Below, in pieces: positions 19,920 to 28,916 of a stretch of DNA of 64,000 nucleotides. Every line of letters begins with the position of its first letter. Positions within the stretch are counted from its first letter, which is position 1. The notes beneath the pieces are model-generated. The model searched no databases. It had not been told where the DNA came from and saw only the letters and a program-made list of their open reading frames with translations. The stretch is from an uncultured Thalassotalea sp. (GTDB lineage: Bacteria > Pseudomonadota > Gammaproteobacteria > Enterobacterales > Alteromonadaceae): positions 1 to 64,000 of the forward strand of contig CANLNK010000008.1 of NCBI GenBank assembly GCA_947492575.1, in the 5' to 3' direction. A program made the position numbers and the translations under genes.

Positions 19920-20414
19920 CTACTGAGCTTGTGCTGGATCCGGGATAATTTCGATAAAATCTGCTTGTGGAAGTGCGATTTGTTGCTGAATTTTCCAACT
20001 GTCGTCAAATGGTGACAATGTAATACGCCATTTGCCCGAAACAGGTGAACTAAAATTATGTCTGAAATCACCACTGCCGTCCGGCGTCAATGAAAGTTCA
20101 AAGTCACGCTCTTCTTGAGTAGGGTGGTAAAAGTTGACTTTAAGCAATGGAAAACGTTTTTCAATGCCTGTAGGTGTAATGATAAGCGCATTGTCTACTA
20201 ATTTTAAACCGAACTTCATTCCTAGTTTTTGCGCTAACTTAACTTTGGATACTTGAAAGTTGATGGCTTTACCTTTTTTGTAATAATCGCCGACAACTAA
20301 GTCGTCAGGATCTGTATTCGCGATGATGAGAGTAGTAATACCTGCAACTACTGCAGAAAAAGGTAAGAAAAAGACTAACCAAGCCCAAGGCTCTTTGTAC
20401 CACGGTGTTTTCAT
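19920..20414 (-). CDS. FixH/CcoH family cbb3 assembly protein
   Basis: A 164-residue protein with one membrane helix near the N-terminus (residues 9-30, WAWLVFFLPFSAVVAGITT) followed by a periplasmic beta-rich domain. The DDLVVGDYYKKGKAIN motif, repeated across FixH proteins, directly follows the helix. FixH/CcoH helps stabilise the oxidase during assembly. It lies between the ccoP terminator and ccoI (14-bp gap to the latter), so transcription of the assembly genes may start afresh before this gene. Confidence 0.9.
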   Translation of the reverse strand: MKTPWYKEPWAWLVFFLPFSAVVAGITTLIIANTDPDDLVVGDYYKKGKAINFQVSKVKLAQKLGMKFGLKLVDNALIITPTGIEKRFPLLKVNFYHPTQEERDFELSLTPDGSGDFRHNFSSPVSGKWRITLSPFDDSWKIQQQIALPQADFIEIIPDPAQAQ

Positions 20415-20499
20415 TCGTTTTAAATAGCTAAATTTAATTTGCGCACATTGTACTGTTTTTCCAATTCAACGACTATGGATATTTGGAATATTTAAGATC

Positions 20500-20543
20500 T
20501 AGGTCAATAAAAAAGGGCTTGCTAATTTCTTAGCAAGCCCTTT
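20500..20543 (-). terminator. strong rho-independent terminator of the ccoNOQP operon
   Basis: A perfect 14-bp stem (20512-20525 with 20530-20543, GGGCTTGCTAA arm) closes a 4-nt loop. Read leftwards it is followed by TTTTTTATT. It ends the structural oxidase operon 24 bp after the ccoP stop and separates it from fixH-ccoI-ccoS. Confidence 0.93.
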
Positions 20544-20566
20544 GATTCTTTTAGATTAATCTAATC

Positions 20567-21541
20567 TTATTTGTTAGATAAGCTGTAAACGTAAGCACTG
20601 ATTACGTGAATCTTGTCTTCGCCTAAAATATCTAACCAAGCTGGCATTACACCTGCGCGACCGTTGCGGATTGTTTCTTCGATAGCGCGTTGAGAGCCAC
20701 CGTATAACCAAATGTTGTCGTTAAGTGCTGGTGCACCTAATGGGATACCCATTGCAACACTACCTTGGCCTTCAGAACCGTGGCAAGCTGCACACATTGC
20801 AAACTTAGGCGCTGCTTTCGCTGCGTCTTCAGCATTGTGTTCACGACCACTTAAGCTTAATACGTAAGCAGCCATTTCTTTAACGCCTTGCTCACCACCT
20901 AGTGCCGATTTCCAAGCCATCATACCTTGTGCAACACGACCGTGTACTAACGAGTACTTGATGTCTGCTGGCTTGCCGCCATATAACCAATCGTTGTCAG
21001 TTAGGTCTGGGAAGCCTGTTGTACCACGAGCATCAGAGCCGTGACACTGTGCACAGTTTTGTAAGAATAAACGTTGACCAATTTTAAGCGCTTCTTCATC
21101 TTTAGCGATGTCTTCGATGTCGCGAGCAGATAGTGCTTTAAAGATTGGACCATATTTCTCGTCTGCTTGTTGAACTTCACGGTCGTACTGGTTCAAGATA
21201 CCAGAGCCTTCCGCTAAGCTTGCTGCAGATAGCTGCTTAGACTCTTCAAGTGAAACAATACCTTGGTTAGAACTCTTCCAGCCTAAAAGGCCAGCCCAAT
21301 TACCTAAACCAGGGTAAAGCAGTAGGTAGCCGAAGCCCCATATGATAGTAACTAGGAAAAAAGTACTCCACCATTTAGGAAGTGGGTTGTTTAATTCTTC
21401 GATACCATCAAACTCGTGTCCCATTGATTCGCCTTCAGGGACACCAGCGAAGTTTTTCAAACACCAGCGCAATAGTAGGTAACAACCTACTAGTGTACCT
21501 AGTGAAAGAACGGTAATCCAAATACTCCAGAAGCTAGACAT
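20567..21541 (-). CDS. ccoP: cbb3 oxidase dihaem cytochrome c subunit CcoP
   Basis: Subunit III of the high-affinity cbb3 oxidase, which passes electrons from soluble cytochromes to CcoO/CcoN. The 324-residue protein has two N-terminal membrane helices (residues about 5-25 and 55-80) and two periplasmic c-type haem sites, CAQCHG and CAACHG. Distal ligand Met residues are likely in the GMMAW and GVMPAW segments. The start overlaps the end of ccoQ by 8 bp. Confidence 0.97.
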   Translation of the reverse strand: MSSFWSIWITVLSLGTLVGCYLLLRWCLKNFAGVPEGESMGHEFDGIEELNNPLPKWWSTFFLVTIIWGFGYLLLYPGLGNWAGLLGWKSSNQGIVSLEESKQLSAASLAEGSGILNQYDREVQQADEKYGPIFKALSARDIEDIAKDEEALKIGQRLFLQNCAQCHGSDARGTTGFPDLTDNDWLYGGKPADIKYSLVHGRVAQGMMAWKSALGGEQGVKEMAAYVLSLSGREHNAEDAAKAAPKFAMCAACHGSEGQGSVAMGIPLGAPALNDNIWLYGGSQRAIEETIRNGRAGVMPAWLDILGEDKIHVISAYVYSLSNK

Positions 21542-21713
21542 TATTATTAGTCTCCTGTTTGTTTACTTCATTCTTGCGGTCTTCTTCGAAAATAGAGTTC
21601 GCTGCATCGTCAAAAGACGTTTTGCGTTTCTTACTGTATGCCCAAACCACAATAATGATAAAAAGTGCCAATATAAGGAGGGCGATTAACCCTCTGAGTG
21701 TTCCGTAGTCCAT
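21534..21713 (-). CDS. ccoQ: cbb3 oxidase subunit CcoQ (FixQ), 59 aa
   Basis: A short gene between ccoO and ccoP. Translation gives a 59-residue protein beginning MDYGTLRGLIALLILALF, with a single membrane helix (residues about 7-25) ending in VVWAYSKKRK, the CcoQ hallmark, and a polar tail. The stop codon lies inside ccoP, an 8-bp overlap. It follows ccoO by 4 bp. CcoQ stabilises the assembled oxidase. Confidence 0.92.
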   Translation of the reverse strand: MDYGTLRGLIALLILALFIIIVVWAYSKKRKTSFDDAANSIFEEDRKNEVNKQETNNNV

Positions 21714-21717
21714 AATG

Positions 21718-22374
21718 TTACTTCAACGCGTGACCTAAAGACTGAAGGTAAGCAATAATTGCATCCATTTCGGTTCTACCTTCAACATCTGATTTTGCGT
21801 TTGCAATATCTTCAGCTGAGTAAAGCGGAATTGAGTTACCTTGTTCGTCTTTGTGACCACGGTTGCGCGTCAAAAGGTTAAACGTTTCAAGCTTTTTAGC
21901 TGTTAACTTGCCATCAAGCTTGTTTTCAGCCAACCATTTGAACGCTGGCATGTTTGACTCAGGCACAACCGAACGTGGGTCAATTAAGTGAGCACGATGC
22001 CAGTCATCTGAGTAACGACCGCCAACACGAGCTAAGTCTGGACCAGTACGCTTAGAACCCCATAAGAATGGATGCTCCCATACGTGTTCACCAGCTACAG
22101 AGTAATGACCGTAACGTTCAGTTTCTGCACGGAAAGGACGAATCATTTGACTGTGACATACGTTACAACCTTCACGGATGTAGATATCACGACCTTCCAT
22201 TTCTAGTGCAGTGTATGGACGAAGGTTAGTTACAGGCGTTGTTGTTTCTTTTTGGAAGAACAACGGAGTAATTTCTACTAAACCACCGATGCTGATCGCC
22301 ATGATAGTGAAGATGAAGAACCAACCAACGTGTTTTTCAACTTTCTCATGTTTGTTTTCTATATTATTTTCCAT
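21718..22374 (-). CDS. ccoO: cbb3 oxidase monohaem cytochrome c subunit CcoO
   Basis: Subunit II of the cbb3 oxidase, 218 residues. One N-terminal membrane helix (about residues 17-36) precedes a periplasmic cytochrome c domain whose haem site is [22 protein letters not shown] and [21 protein letters not shown] are conserved downstream, the Met in SNMPAF being the likely sixth haem ligand. It follows ccoN by 11 bp in the same operon. Confidence 0.97.
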   Translation of the reverse strand: MENNIENKHEKVEKHVGWFFIFTIMAISIGGLVEITPLFFQKETTTPVTNLRPYTALEMEGRDIYIREGCNVCHSQMIRPFRAETERYGHYSVAGEHVWEHPFLWGSKRTGPDLARVGGRYSDDWHRAHLIDPRSVVPESNMPAFKWLAENKLDGKLTAKKLETFNLLTRNRGHKDEQGNSIPLYSAEDIANAKSDVEGRTEMDAIIAYLQSLGHALK

Positions 22375-22385
22375 TCTGACTCTCC

Positions 22386-23810
22386 TTAAGCTGCTTCAAC
22401 TTTCTTAAGGCTGCCGTTTTCAGCACCTATGGTTTTGAACATGTTGTACATCATGATAACAAAACCAGCTACGACTAATGCACCGCCTAAGAAGCGCATG
22501 AAGTAGAATGGGTATGATGCTGTTAAACTTTCAACAAAGCTGTAAGTTAACGTACCGTCAGTGTTAACCGCACGCCACATTAAGCCTTGCATTACACCTG
22601 AAATCCACATTGCTACGATGTATAAAACGATACCAGCAGTGTGCATCCAGAAGTGGATGTTGATTAGACGAATACTGTACATACGTTCTTGGTTGAAAAG
22701 TACAGGGATTAAGTGGTACATCGCACCGATTGATACCATAGCTACCCAGCCTAAAGCACCAGAGTGAACGTGACCGATTGTCCAGTCAGTGTAGTGAGAT
22801 AACGCGTTAACTGACTTGATTGCCATCATTGGGCCTTCGAACGTAGACATACCGTAGAAAGACAATGAAACAATTAAGAAACGTAAGATAGGATCGTTAC
22901 GTAGTTTATGCCACGCACCAGAAAGCGTCATGATACCGTTAATCATACCACCCCAAGATGGTAAGAATAATACGATAGACATTACCATACCTAAACTTTG
23001 CGCCCAGTCTGGAAGTGCTGTGTAGTGTAAGTGGTGAGGACCAGCCCAAATGTATAGTGAAACTAGTGCCCAGAAGTGAACGATAGATAAACGGTAAGAG
23101 TAAACCGGACGTTCTGCTTGCTTAGGAACGAAGTAGTACATCATGCCTAGGAAACCAGCAGTAAGTAGGAAGCCAACTGCGTTATGACCGTACCACCACT
23201 GCATCATCGCATCAATTGCGCCAGAGTAAATCGAGTATGATTTCATCATAGACACTGGAATTACCATGCTGTTACCGATGTGAAGTACAGCAACAGTGAT
23301 AATGAAACCACCGAAGAACCAGTTTGCTACGTAGATGTGAGACGTCGTACGCTTGATAAGCGTACCGAAGAAAACTATTGCGTAACTAACCCAGACGACA
23401 GCAATGGCAATATCGATTGGCCATTCTAACTCAGCATATTCTTTACTGGACGTGTAGCCTAAAGGAAGCGTAATGGCTGCAGCAACAATAATTGCTTGCC
23501 AACCCCAGAAGGTGAAAGATGCTAAGCTACCGCCAAATAGTGCTGTTCGACAAGTTCGTTGGACAACATAGTAAGAAGTAGCAAATAACGCACTAGTACC
23601 AAAAGCGAAGATTACCGCATTGGTGTGCAAAGGACGTAGACGGGAGTAGGTTAACCAGGGAGTGTCAAAGTTCAGCGCAGGCCAAATCAATTGTGCTGCG
23701 ATTAAAACACCCACCAGCGTACCAACAAAGCCCCAAATGACAGTCATCACAGTAAATTGACGTACAACTGTCATGTTGTAGTCTACTGCTGATGTATTAC
23801 TTTGACTCAT
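22386..23810 (-). CDS. ccoN: cbb3 oxidase catalytic subunit CcoN
   Basis: Subunit I, the haem-copper catalytic core, 474 residues and twelve membrane helices. It carries the low-spin and high-spin haem and CuB ligand regions: [19 protein letters not shown] with the active-site His-Tyr area, and [13 protein letters not shown]. The enzyme reduces oxygen with high affinity and pumps protons, so it serves microaerobic respiration. It is the first gene of ccoNOQP. An FNR-like site (23987-24000) lies 177 bp upstream. Confidence 0.97.
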   Translation of the reverse strand: MSQSNTSAVDYNMTVVRQFTVMTVIWGFVGTLVGVLIAAQLIWPALNFDTPWLTYSRLRPLHTNAVIFAFGTSALFATSYYVVQRTCRTALFGGSLASFTFWGWQAIIVAAAITLPLGYTSSKEYAELEWPIDIAIAVVWVSYAIVFFGTLIKRTTSHIYVANWFFGGFIITVAVLHIGNSMVIPVSMMKSYSIYSGAIDAMMQWWYGHNAVGFLLTAGFLGMMYYFVPKQAERPVYSYRLSIVHFWALVSLYIWAGPHHLHYTALPDWAQSLGMVMSIVLFLPSWGGMINGIMTLSGAWHKLRNDPILRFLIVSLSFYGMSTFEGPMMAIKSVNALSHYTDWTIGHVHSGALGWVAMVSIGAMYHLIPVLFNQERMYSIRLINIHFWMHTAGIVLYIVAMWISGVMQGLMWRAVNTDGTLTYSFVESLTASYPFYFMRFLGGALVVAGFVIMMYNMFKTIGAENGSLKKVEAA

Positions 23811-23986
23811 GTTTATGGTTTCCGCAGTTATAATTATTCATTAAATAGAATGGATTTCGTTCGACAATTCGCCAAATCGACTAATTAAGTTATAGCCTAT
23901 ATTTCGCGAGTTGCTGTAATGGAATTCCAACCCGTGCGCATAATAATGATTTCACGTATAAATGTCATCAGCGTTGAGGGTAAAAC

Positions 23987-24000
23987 CTGTTCTAAATCAA
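23987..24000. promoter_or_regulatory. weak FNR-like site upstream of ccoN
   Basis: CTGTT-CTAA-ATCAA (plus strand) reads TTGAT-TTAG-AACAG towards ccoN. One half site is perfect and the other matches 3 of 5. cbb3 operons are classic FNR targets, which supports it. The distance to the ccoN start (about 180 bp) would need a long leader. The divergent lipoprotein gene at 24081 is also within reach. Confidence 0.4.
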
Positions 24001-24080
24001 AAAAAACCAGAGATAATTAAAATAAATGCTAAAAATAGCGTTAAAATATTGCTACGACTTAGCTAACAGGTTGATGTTTG

Positions 24081-24659
24081 GTGAAAAAACAGACGGTGTT
24101 TTACATACTAAAGATGCTCGTTATTTCAGCAGTTATAGGCTGTTCTCCTGCGCAGGAAAATTCATTTTCATTATCTGAACCCTCGTGTATCGAAGGACAG
24201 TCTCAATGCAAGATTTCGACAAGTTTAGGCGAGATTACTATTGCGTTTGACCAAGCTTATTTAGTGGCAGAACAAGCCTTCAATATCTATATAAGCACAT
24301 CGAATGATAGCCTTATTGTCGACAGCGGATATATGGAAGGTGAAGATATGTTTATGGGAAAAATCCCACTTTTCTTCCAATTAGACACCCCGACAGACAA
24401 GGTTCCTCTCGCTGAAAACAATAGCTCGATAGCACGAGTATTCTCTGCGCAAGGCTTTTTTGGTAGTTGTAGTGAAGACAAAATGCAGTGGCGTGTATTT
24501 TTGTCACTGAGTCGAGGAACAGCTGGTGTAGCAACGGGAAGAGTCGCCGGTGAAGCAGGAGACGGACATGACAGAGAAGACAGAGCAAGCGGACAAACAG
24601 AAGTCTCATTTTTGATCACAAGCTACCGAAGTGCGGCAACGGTGCCCGAGAAAAAGTAG
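24081..24659 (+). CDS. hypothetical lipoprotein, 192 aa
   Basis: I cannot name this protein. It begins with a lipoprotein signal: KK, a hydrophobic run, then the lipobox VIGC (Cys about residue 21). After that it is a soluble, beta-looking domain with Cys at CIEGQSQCK and a later GSCSEDKMQWRVF. The last third is Gly/Arg/Asp-rich and low in order (GRVAGEAGDGHDREDRASG). GTG 24081 follows ACAGG, so I prefer it over TTG 24078. It is divergent from ccoN, and small lipoproteins at this place occur in relatives; a link to the oxidase is only inferred. Confidence 0.7.
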   Translation: MKKQTVFYILKMLVISAVIGCSPAQENSFSLSEPSCIEGQSQCKISTSLGEITIAFDQAYLVAEQAFNIYISTSNDSLIVDSGYMEGEDMFMGKIPLFFQLDTPTDKVPLAENNSSIARVFSAQGFFGSCSEDKMQWRVFLSLSRGTAGVATGRVAGEAGDGHDREDRASGQTEVSFLITSYRSAATVPEKK

Positions 24660-24696
24660 TTTACGCTAGGAGTTTTTTTGGTTTCGGCTCTTGGAA

Positions 24697-25317
24697 TTAC
24701 ATTGTTAGCAACCAAATAGCGATCAGTATCATTAATGAACCTGATACTTGGTTGAGGCGCTTCACATTTTCACTTGTGGTTAATAGCTTACCAATGGTTT
24801 TTCCACCGGTTGCATAAAGCATCATACAGATAAACTCACTACAAAGAATAATGGCAATTAGTACAGCTAGCTGAGGTGCTAATGACTTCTCTGTGTTAAT
24901 GAAAGGTGGCAGTAGTGATAGCATAAACGCCCAGCCCTTTGGATTGGCTAGTGCAGTCACTAGGCCATAATTAAACAAAGTTTTAGCATCGGTGTTATCG
25001 AGTGTACTTTCGGTGCTTACAGCGAGCTTACCTTTCGATTGCCACATGTTGATACCTACCCAGAACAAGTACGCTGCACCTAACCATTTTAGTACGTCAA
25101 ATACCATAGGGTAATTCAGCATTATCGTTGATGCGCCGAGTACAGCAGATAGAGCAACAATACCCACACCGAGCAATTCGCCGACCATCATATATAAGGT
25201 ACGGCGCACGCCAATCGACATACCAAGCGTCATTGCTAGTGTCATGCACATGCCTGGTGTGATGCTTACAAGAAAGAATGTTGGGATAAAGAGGGCAATT
25301 AGGGCTAAATCAATCAT
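24697..25317 (-). CDS. LysE family amino-acid exporter
   Basis: A 206-residue membrane protein with six hydrophobic segments. The N-terminus (ALIALFIPTFFLVSITPGMCMTLAM, broken here by Pro-Gly) is the family signature, followed by GMSIGVRRTLYMMVGE and NPKGWAFM. RhtB/LysE proteins export amino acids such as homoserine, threonine or lysine. Length is typical. It is monocistronic, and no LysG-type regulator is adjacent. Substrate cannot be deduced. Confidence 0.9.
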   Translation of the reverse strand: MIDLALIALFIPTFFLVSITPGMCMTLAMTLGMSIGVRRTLYMMVGELLGVGIVALSAVLGASTIMLNYPMVFDVLKWLGAAYLFWVGINMWQSKGKLAVSTESTLDNTDAKTLFNYGLVTALANPKGWAFMLSLLPPFINTEKSLAPQLAVLIAIILCSEFICMMLYATGGKTIGKLLTTSENVKRLNQVSGSLMILIAIWLLTM

Positions 25318-25347
25318 CTATTTTTTTACGCATAAGTTTCGGGCACA

Positions 25348-25373
25348 AAAAAGCTCCTATCGAGGAGCTTTTT
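25348..25373 (-). terminator. rho-independent terminator of mltD
   Basis: AAAAAGCTCCT and AGGAGCTTTTT form an 11-bp stem with a 4-nt loop in the short gap after the mltD stop. Runs of A and T flank both sides, so it could act in both directions. Confidence 0.9.
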
Positions 25374-25389
25374 AATATATCGCTATTTG

Positions 25390-27021
25390 TTAAATGCTAT
25401 TGGTGATATCCACTGACAACTTTAACATTTGGCCAGGCTGCAAATATTGCTTCCTGCTTAAGCTATTCCAACGCTCAATGTCACTTATTTTTACATTGAA
25501 TTTGTCAGCGATGCGAGCGAATGAATCACCTTTACGCACTCGGTACGTGATGTTGCGCATAATCGCTTTGGCATTTTTGTTTTTCGCTGTTTGTCGTAGA
25601 CCAACTTTTTGCCAAATCACCAACTCCTGACCCGGCTTGATAGTGTCTCTTGGCGCCATGCCATTCCATTTGGCGATGCTGCGTGTCGATACTTTGTATT
25701 TTCTACCGATATCCCATAAGGTATCGCCAGACTTAACAACGTGAACACTTTTCACACCATTGCGTTGTTTTGTCTGTGTTTTAGTTAAACGTTGATCCTG
25801 AGACAAAATGTAGTCATCCAATGCCTGAGCTGCGACAGGGATTAACAAATGCTTACCTGCACGGATATTGTTGCCACTGATGTTGTTAACCTTGCGGATA
25901 AGCTCCGGTGTGGTGTGGAATTTATTTGCTATTCGAATTAGGCTATCGCCGGTTTTAATCTTGTAACGCTGCCAAGATAAACGTTCTTTCTCACTGAGTT
26001 TCGCTAAACCTGTTTTGAATTGTTCAACTTTAGTGCTCGGTAAAACAAGATAATGAGGGCCATCAGGATCTGTTGCCCAACGATTGAAACCTGGATTTAA
26101 ACGTTGAAACTCTGCAAGGCTCAAATCTGCAAGCCTTGCCGCTTTCGCTAAATCCAGTTGCGATTTGATATCTACTGTTTCAATAACCGGTGAGTTATCA
26201 ATTTCGTAAAATTTGATATTGAAATCTTCAGGACGCTTAACTAAGTCTGCCAAAGCAAGAAGTTTTGGCACGTAAGCACGGGTTTCTTTCGGTAAGTCTA
26301 ACGACCAAAAATCTGTCGGCTTATTCTTACGCGCGTTGTTTTTCATTGCTCGACGAACACGGCCTTCCCCCGAGTTATAAGCAGCTAGTGCTAGCATCCA
26401 GTCGCCATCGAAGTATTTATGTAGGTACTTCAAGTAAGCAACGGCACCTTTTGTCGACGCAATTACATCACGACGCCCGTCGTACCACCAGTTCTGCTTC
26501 ATACCAAAGCGTTTACCAGTGCCAGGAACAAACTGCCACATGCCTGATGCTCTACCGTGTGAGTAAGCGAATGGGTCGAACGCACTTTCTACAATTGGAA
26601 GTAATGCCATCTCAATAGGGAGATTCTCGGCTTCCAACTCTTGCACTATGTAATGTAAAAAGGGCTCAGCACGTTTAGCTACTCTGTCGAGATAACTTGG
26701 GTGTTTTGCATACCAGTTGCGTTGCACTAATACGCGTTTGTTCTGAGGTATATCGAATGTTAAGCGTTCGCGAATATGTTCCCAAATGTCTTCAGAAACA
26801 TGGACTTTGTCATTATTTAATTCGATATCTACATCAGCGACAGGATGGATAACTTCGATAGTTTCATCCATTAATAATGCTTGGTTTATTTCAATTGGTG
26901 TCGCGATGTGTTCGTTACTAGCTACTTCCATGTCTATTTCCGACGATGGAGTTAACTGACAGCCTGCCAGTAATAAAGTGGCAGTAATCGATGCTGTAAG
27001 AGAATGAGAGAGAGACTTCAT
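25390..27021 (-). CDS. mltD: membrane-bound lytic murein transglycosylase D
   Basis: Cleaves peptidoglycan glycan strands to 1,6-anhydro products. The 543-residue protein has a lipoprotein signal ending LLLAGC (Cys21), a lysozyme-like SLT domain with the catalytic Glu in LLPIVESAFDPFAYS, then GMWQFVPGTGKRFG and AYNSGEGRV. Three LysM peptidoglycan-binding repeats follow, beginning near residues 351 (RYKIKTGDSL), 422 (VHVVKSGDTLWDI) and 493 (TYRVRKGDSF). Most MltD proteins have two to four LysM units. It is divergently separated from gloB by about 100 bp and shares no operon. Confidence 0.96.
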   Translation of the reverse strand: MKSLSHSLTASITATLLLAGCQLTPSSEIDMEVASNEHIATPIEINQALLMDETIEVIHPVADVDIELNNDKVHVSEDIWEHIRERLTFDIPQNKRVLVQRNWYAKHPSYLDRVAKRAEPFLHYIVQELEAENLPIEMALLPIVESAFDPFAYSHGRASGMWQFVPGTGKRFGMKQNWWYDGRRDVIASTKGAVAYLKYLHKYFDGDWMLALAAYNSGEGRVRRAMKNNARKNKPTDFWSLDLPKETRAYVPKLLALADLVKRPEDFNIKFYEIDNSPVIETVDIKSQLDLAKAARLADLSLAEFQRLNPGFNRWATDPDGPHYLVLPSTKVEQFKTGLAKLSEKERLSWQRYKIKTGDSLIRIANKFHTTPELIRKVNNISGNNIRAGKHLLIPVAAQALDDYILSQDQRLTKTQTKQRNGVKSVHVVKSGDTLWDIGRKYKVSTRSIAKWNGMAPRDTIKPGQELVIWQKVGLRQTAKNKNAKAIMRNITYRVRKGDSFARIADKFNVKISDIERWNSLSRKQYLQPGQMLKLSVDITNSI

Positions 27022-27122
27022 AGACGATTTTTTTCAATAAAATTAGCTGAATTCTACAAGGTTAGCCCTATTATTCAAGCTTCTATCTAGGACTATTTAA
27101 CGTAAACTTGAGCTGTATTGCG

Positions 27123-27899
27123 TTAAAAGTTGTCTTTCCACTGGCGAATTGCAGCAAATACCTCGACATCACTAGCAAGTTTCGTGTCCATATATAACTC
27201 TGCGGATTCCTTAATATCGGCAACATTTGAGCGCATAAATGGGTTTATTGCGGCTTCTTGTCCAATTGTTGTAGGAATCGTTGAAATATCGTTATCTCGT
27301 TTGTGCTGAACTTGGTTGAAATAAGTCAGTAGTTCTATGTTATTGGGGTCTACCGTTAGCGCAAAATGAAGATTTGCCAATGTGTATTCATGCGCACAGT
27401 AGACTTCTGTGGAAGCGGGTAGCTTAGCTAACTTAGATAAAGAGTGATGCATTTGGCTTGGTGTACCTTCAAATAATCTACCACAACCACCAGAAAACAG
27501 CGTGTCACCACAAAACAAATGCTTGTCATCGAAATACACGATGTGACCTGCGGTGTGCCCAGGTACATGGAGGACATTTAGTTCGATTCCAAGGCCAGGT
27601 AAGTCAACTTTGTCGCCTTCAACTAGCTTTATGTCGCAGTGTGGAATATCTTCGTTTTTCGGGCCATAGACTGTTATATCTTCGCCAAAAGCACCAAGTA
27701 ACTCTGCGATACCGCCGACATGATCTCTATGATGATGTGTAATTAATATCGCCACTAAATTTAATTTGTGAGTGTTAATATAATCGATACACGGCGCAGC
27801 TTGGCCAGGGTCAACTAACACTAAGTTATTGTTAGTGGAGCTAATTGCCCAAATATAATTGTCGTTAAATGCCTTAATTGGCGCTATATTGATGCTCAT
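27123..27899 (-). CDS. gloB: hydroxyacylglutathione hydrolase (glyoxalase II)
   Basis: Hydrolyses S-lactoylglutathione to D-lactate and glutathione in methylglyoxal detoxification. The 258-residue metallo-beta-lactamase-fold enzyme has the binuclear metal motif THHHRDH (His55, His57, Asp59, His60), the second-site HVPGHTAGH, and CAHEYTLANL with a conserved His. The C-terminal helical substrate domain follows. It is divergent from a yafS-like methyltransferase, as in many gammaproteobacteria. Confidence 0.97.
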   Translation of the reverse strand: MSINIAPIKAFNDNYIWAISSTNNNLVLVDPGQAAPCIDYINTHKLNLVAILITHHHRDHVGGIAELLGAFGEDITVYGPKNEDIPHCDIKLVEGDKVDLPGLGIELNVLHVPGHTAGHIVYFDDKHLFCGDTLFSGGCGRLFEGTPSQMHHSLSKLAKLPASTEVYCAHEYTLANLHFALTVDPNNIELLTYFNQVQHKRDNDISTIPTTIGQEAAINPFMRSNVADIKESAELYMDTKLASDVEVFAAIRQWKDNF

Positions 27900-27963
27900 A
27901 AACTCATTACGTCATAATGTTTGTTGACACATTATAGCGAGAATAGAGAGATAGTTAACCTTG

Positions 27964-28812
27964 ATGAAATCCGCGCTTGCATATCGTGAACCTAGCACAC
28001 CATTAACTTGGTTAGAGTTGCCGATGGGACAAACAATGCTTGGGGCGATAAATCAAGCGGTAGCACCGTGGACCAGTAAATTTTTTGGTTATCATTTACT
28101 CAAGATTGGTGCGCTCAGCGGCGAAATAGATTGTCATTTGTCACCAATCAAACATCAAATTACCGTATCAGGTAATCGTCACAATGCAGGTGTTATTGCT
28201 GATATCGATGATTTGCCATTTGTCGAACATAGCGTTGATGTATGCGTGTTAGGGCATGCGCTGGAGTTTAGTGTAGACCCTCATCATGTATTACGTGAGG
28301 CGAACAGGGTACTCATTCCCAATGGCTACATGGTGTTAACGGGTTACAATCCCTTAAGTCTTGCAGGCATGAATAAATTATTGCCATTTAGACGCAAGCA
28401 GTCACCTTGGTGTGAGCACTTTTTCACGCCGATGCGGGTAAAAGATTGGTTGGCATTAATGGGATTTGAAATTCTGGACGATATTCGTGTTTTGCACTCT
28501 ACTTTAGCAGGCAAAGATATTGATTTAGCGGTAGAACATAATGCCGGACAGCAGAGCGATATGAGTTCAGACGGAGATGACTTAGCAAATTTAAATGGCG
28601 AGTCTGAACGTTTGCAAAGTGAGACTTTTGGCAAACAAGGGATTTGGCAAAAATTTGCGTCAAACTATATGCCAGCTCTGGGTAGCGTTTACATTATTGT
28701 CGCTAAAAAAAGAGTTCATCCACTTACACCAATAAAACCTAAATGGCGAATTAGACCAAGTATTCAGCCTGCTCGAGTACCGTCTATGAATAGTAACCGC
28801 CAGCAGCGTTAG
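27964..28812 (+). CDS. class I SAM-dependent methyltransferase, YafS-like
   Basis: A 282-residue predicted cytosolic methyltransferase. The SAM-fold core is visible as DIDDLPFVEHSVDVCVLGHALEFSVDP, HHVLREANRVLIPNGYMVLTGYNPL and the following strand. Motif I is degenerate. Position divergent to gloB is that of E. coli YafS. The usual rnhA and dnaQ genes that follow in enteric bacteria are absent here. A TTG lies one codon before ATG 27964; I take the ATG. Substrate unknown. Confidence 0.8.
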   Translation: MKSALAYREPSTPLTWLELPMGQTMLGAINQAVAPWTSKFFGYHLLKIGALSGEIDCHLSPIKHQITVSGNRHNAGVIADIDDLPFVEHSVDVCVLGHALEFSVDPHHVLREANRVLIPNGYMVLTGYNPLSLAGMNKLLPFRRKQSPWCEHFFTPMRVKDWLALMGFEILDDIRVLHSTLAGKDIDLAVEHNAGQQSDMSSDGDDLANLNGESERLQSETFGKQGIWQKFASNYMPALGSVYIIVAKKRVHPLTPIKPKWRIRPSIQPARVPSMNSNRQQR

Positions 28813-28840
28813 CCACATAGATAAAAATAATTAGGCCATA

Positions 28841-28866
28841 AAAAACCCAGCATCTGCTGGGTTTTT
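28841..28866. terminator. bidirectional rho-independent terminator
   Basis: AAAAACCCAGCA (28841-28852) and TGCTGGGTTTTT (28855-28866) form a 12-bp stem. A/T runs flank both sides, so it serves the methyltransferase gene (rightward) and the TonB receptor gene (leftward). Confidence 0.92.
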
Positions 28867-28916
28867 ACTATACCTTACAAAACGATTGATTAATCTCTCG
28901 TTTGCAGTTCGCTTGC

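Noticed and set aside
24287-24619. Antisense frames within the lipoprotein gene
   Set aside because: Composition reflects the complementary strand of a coding region; no ribosome binding site or family.
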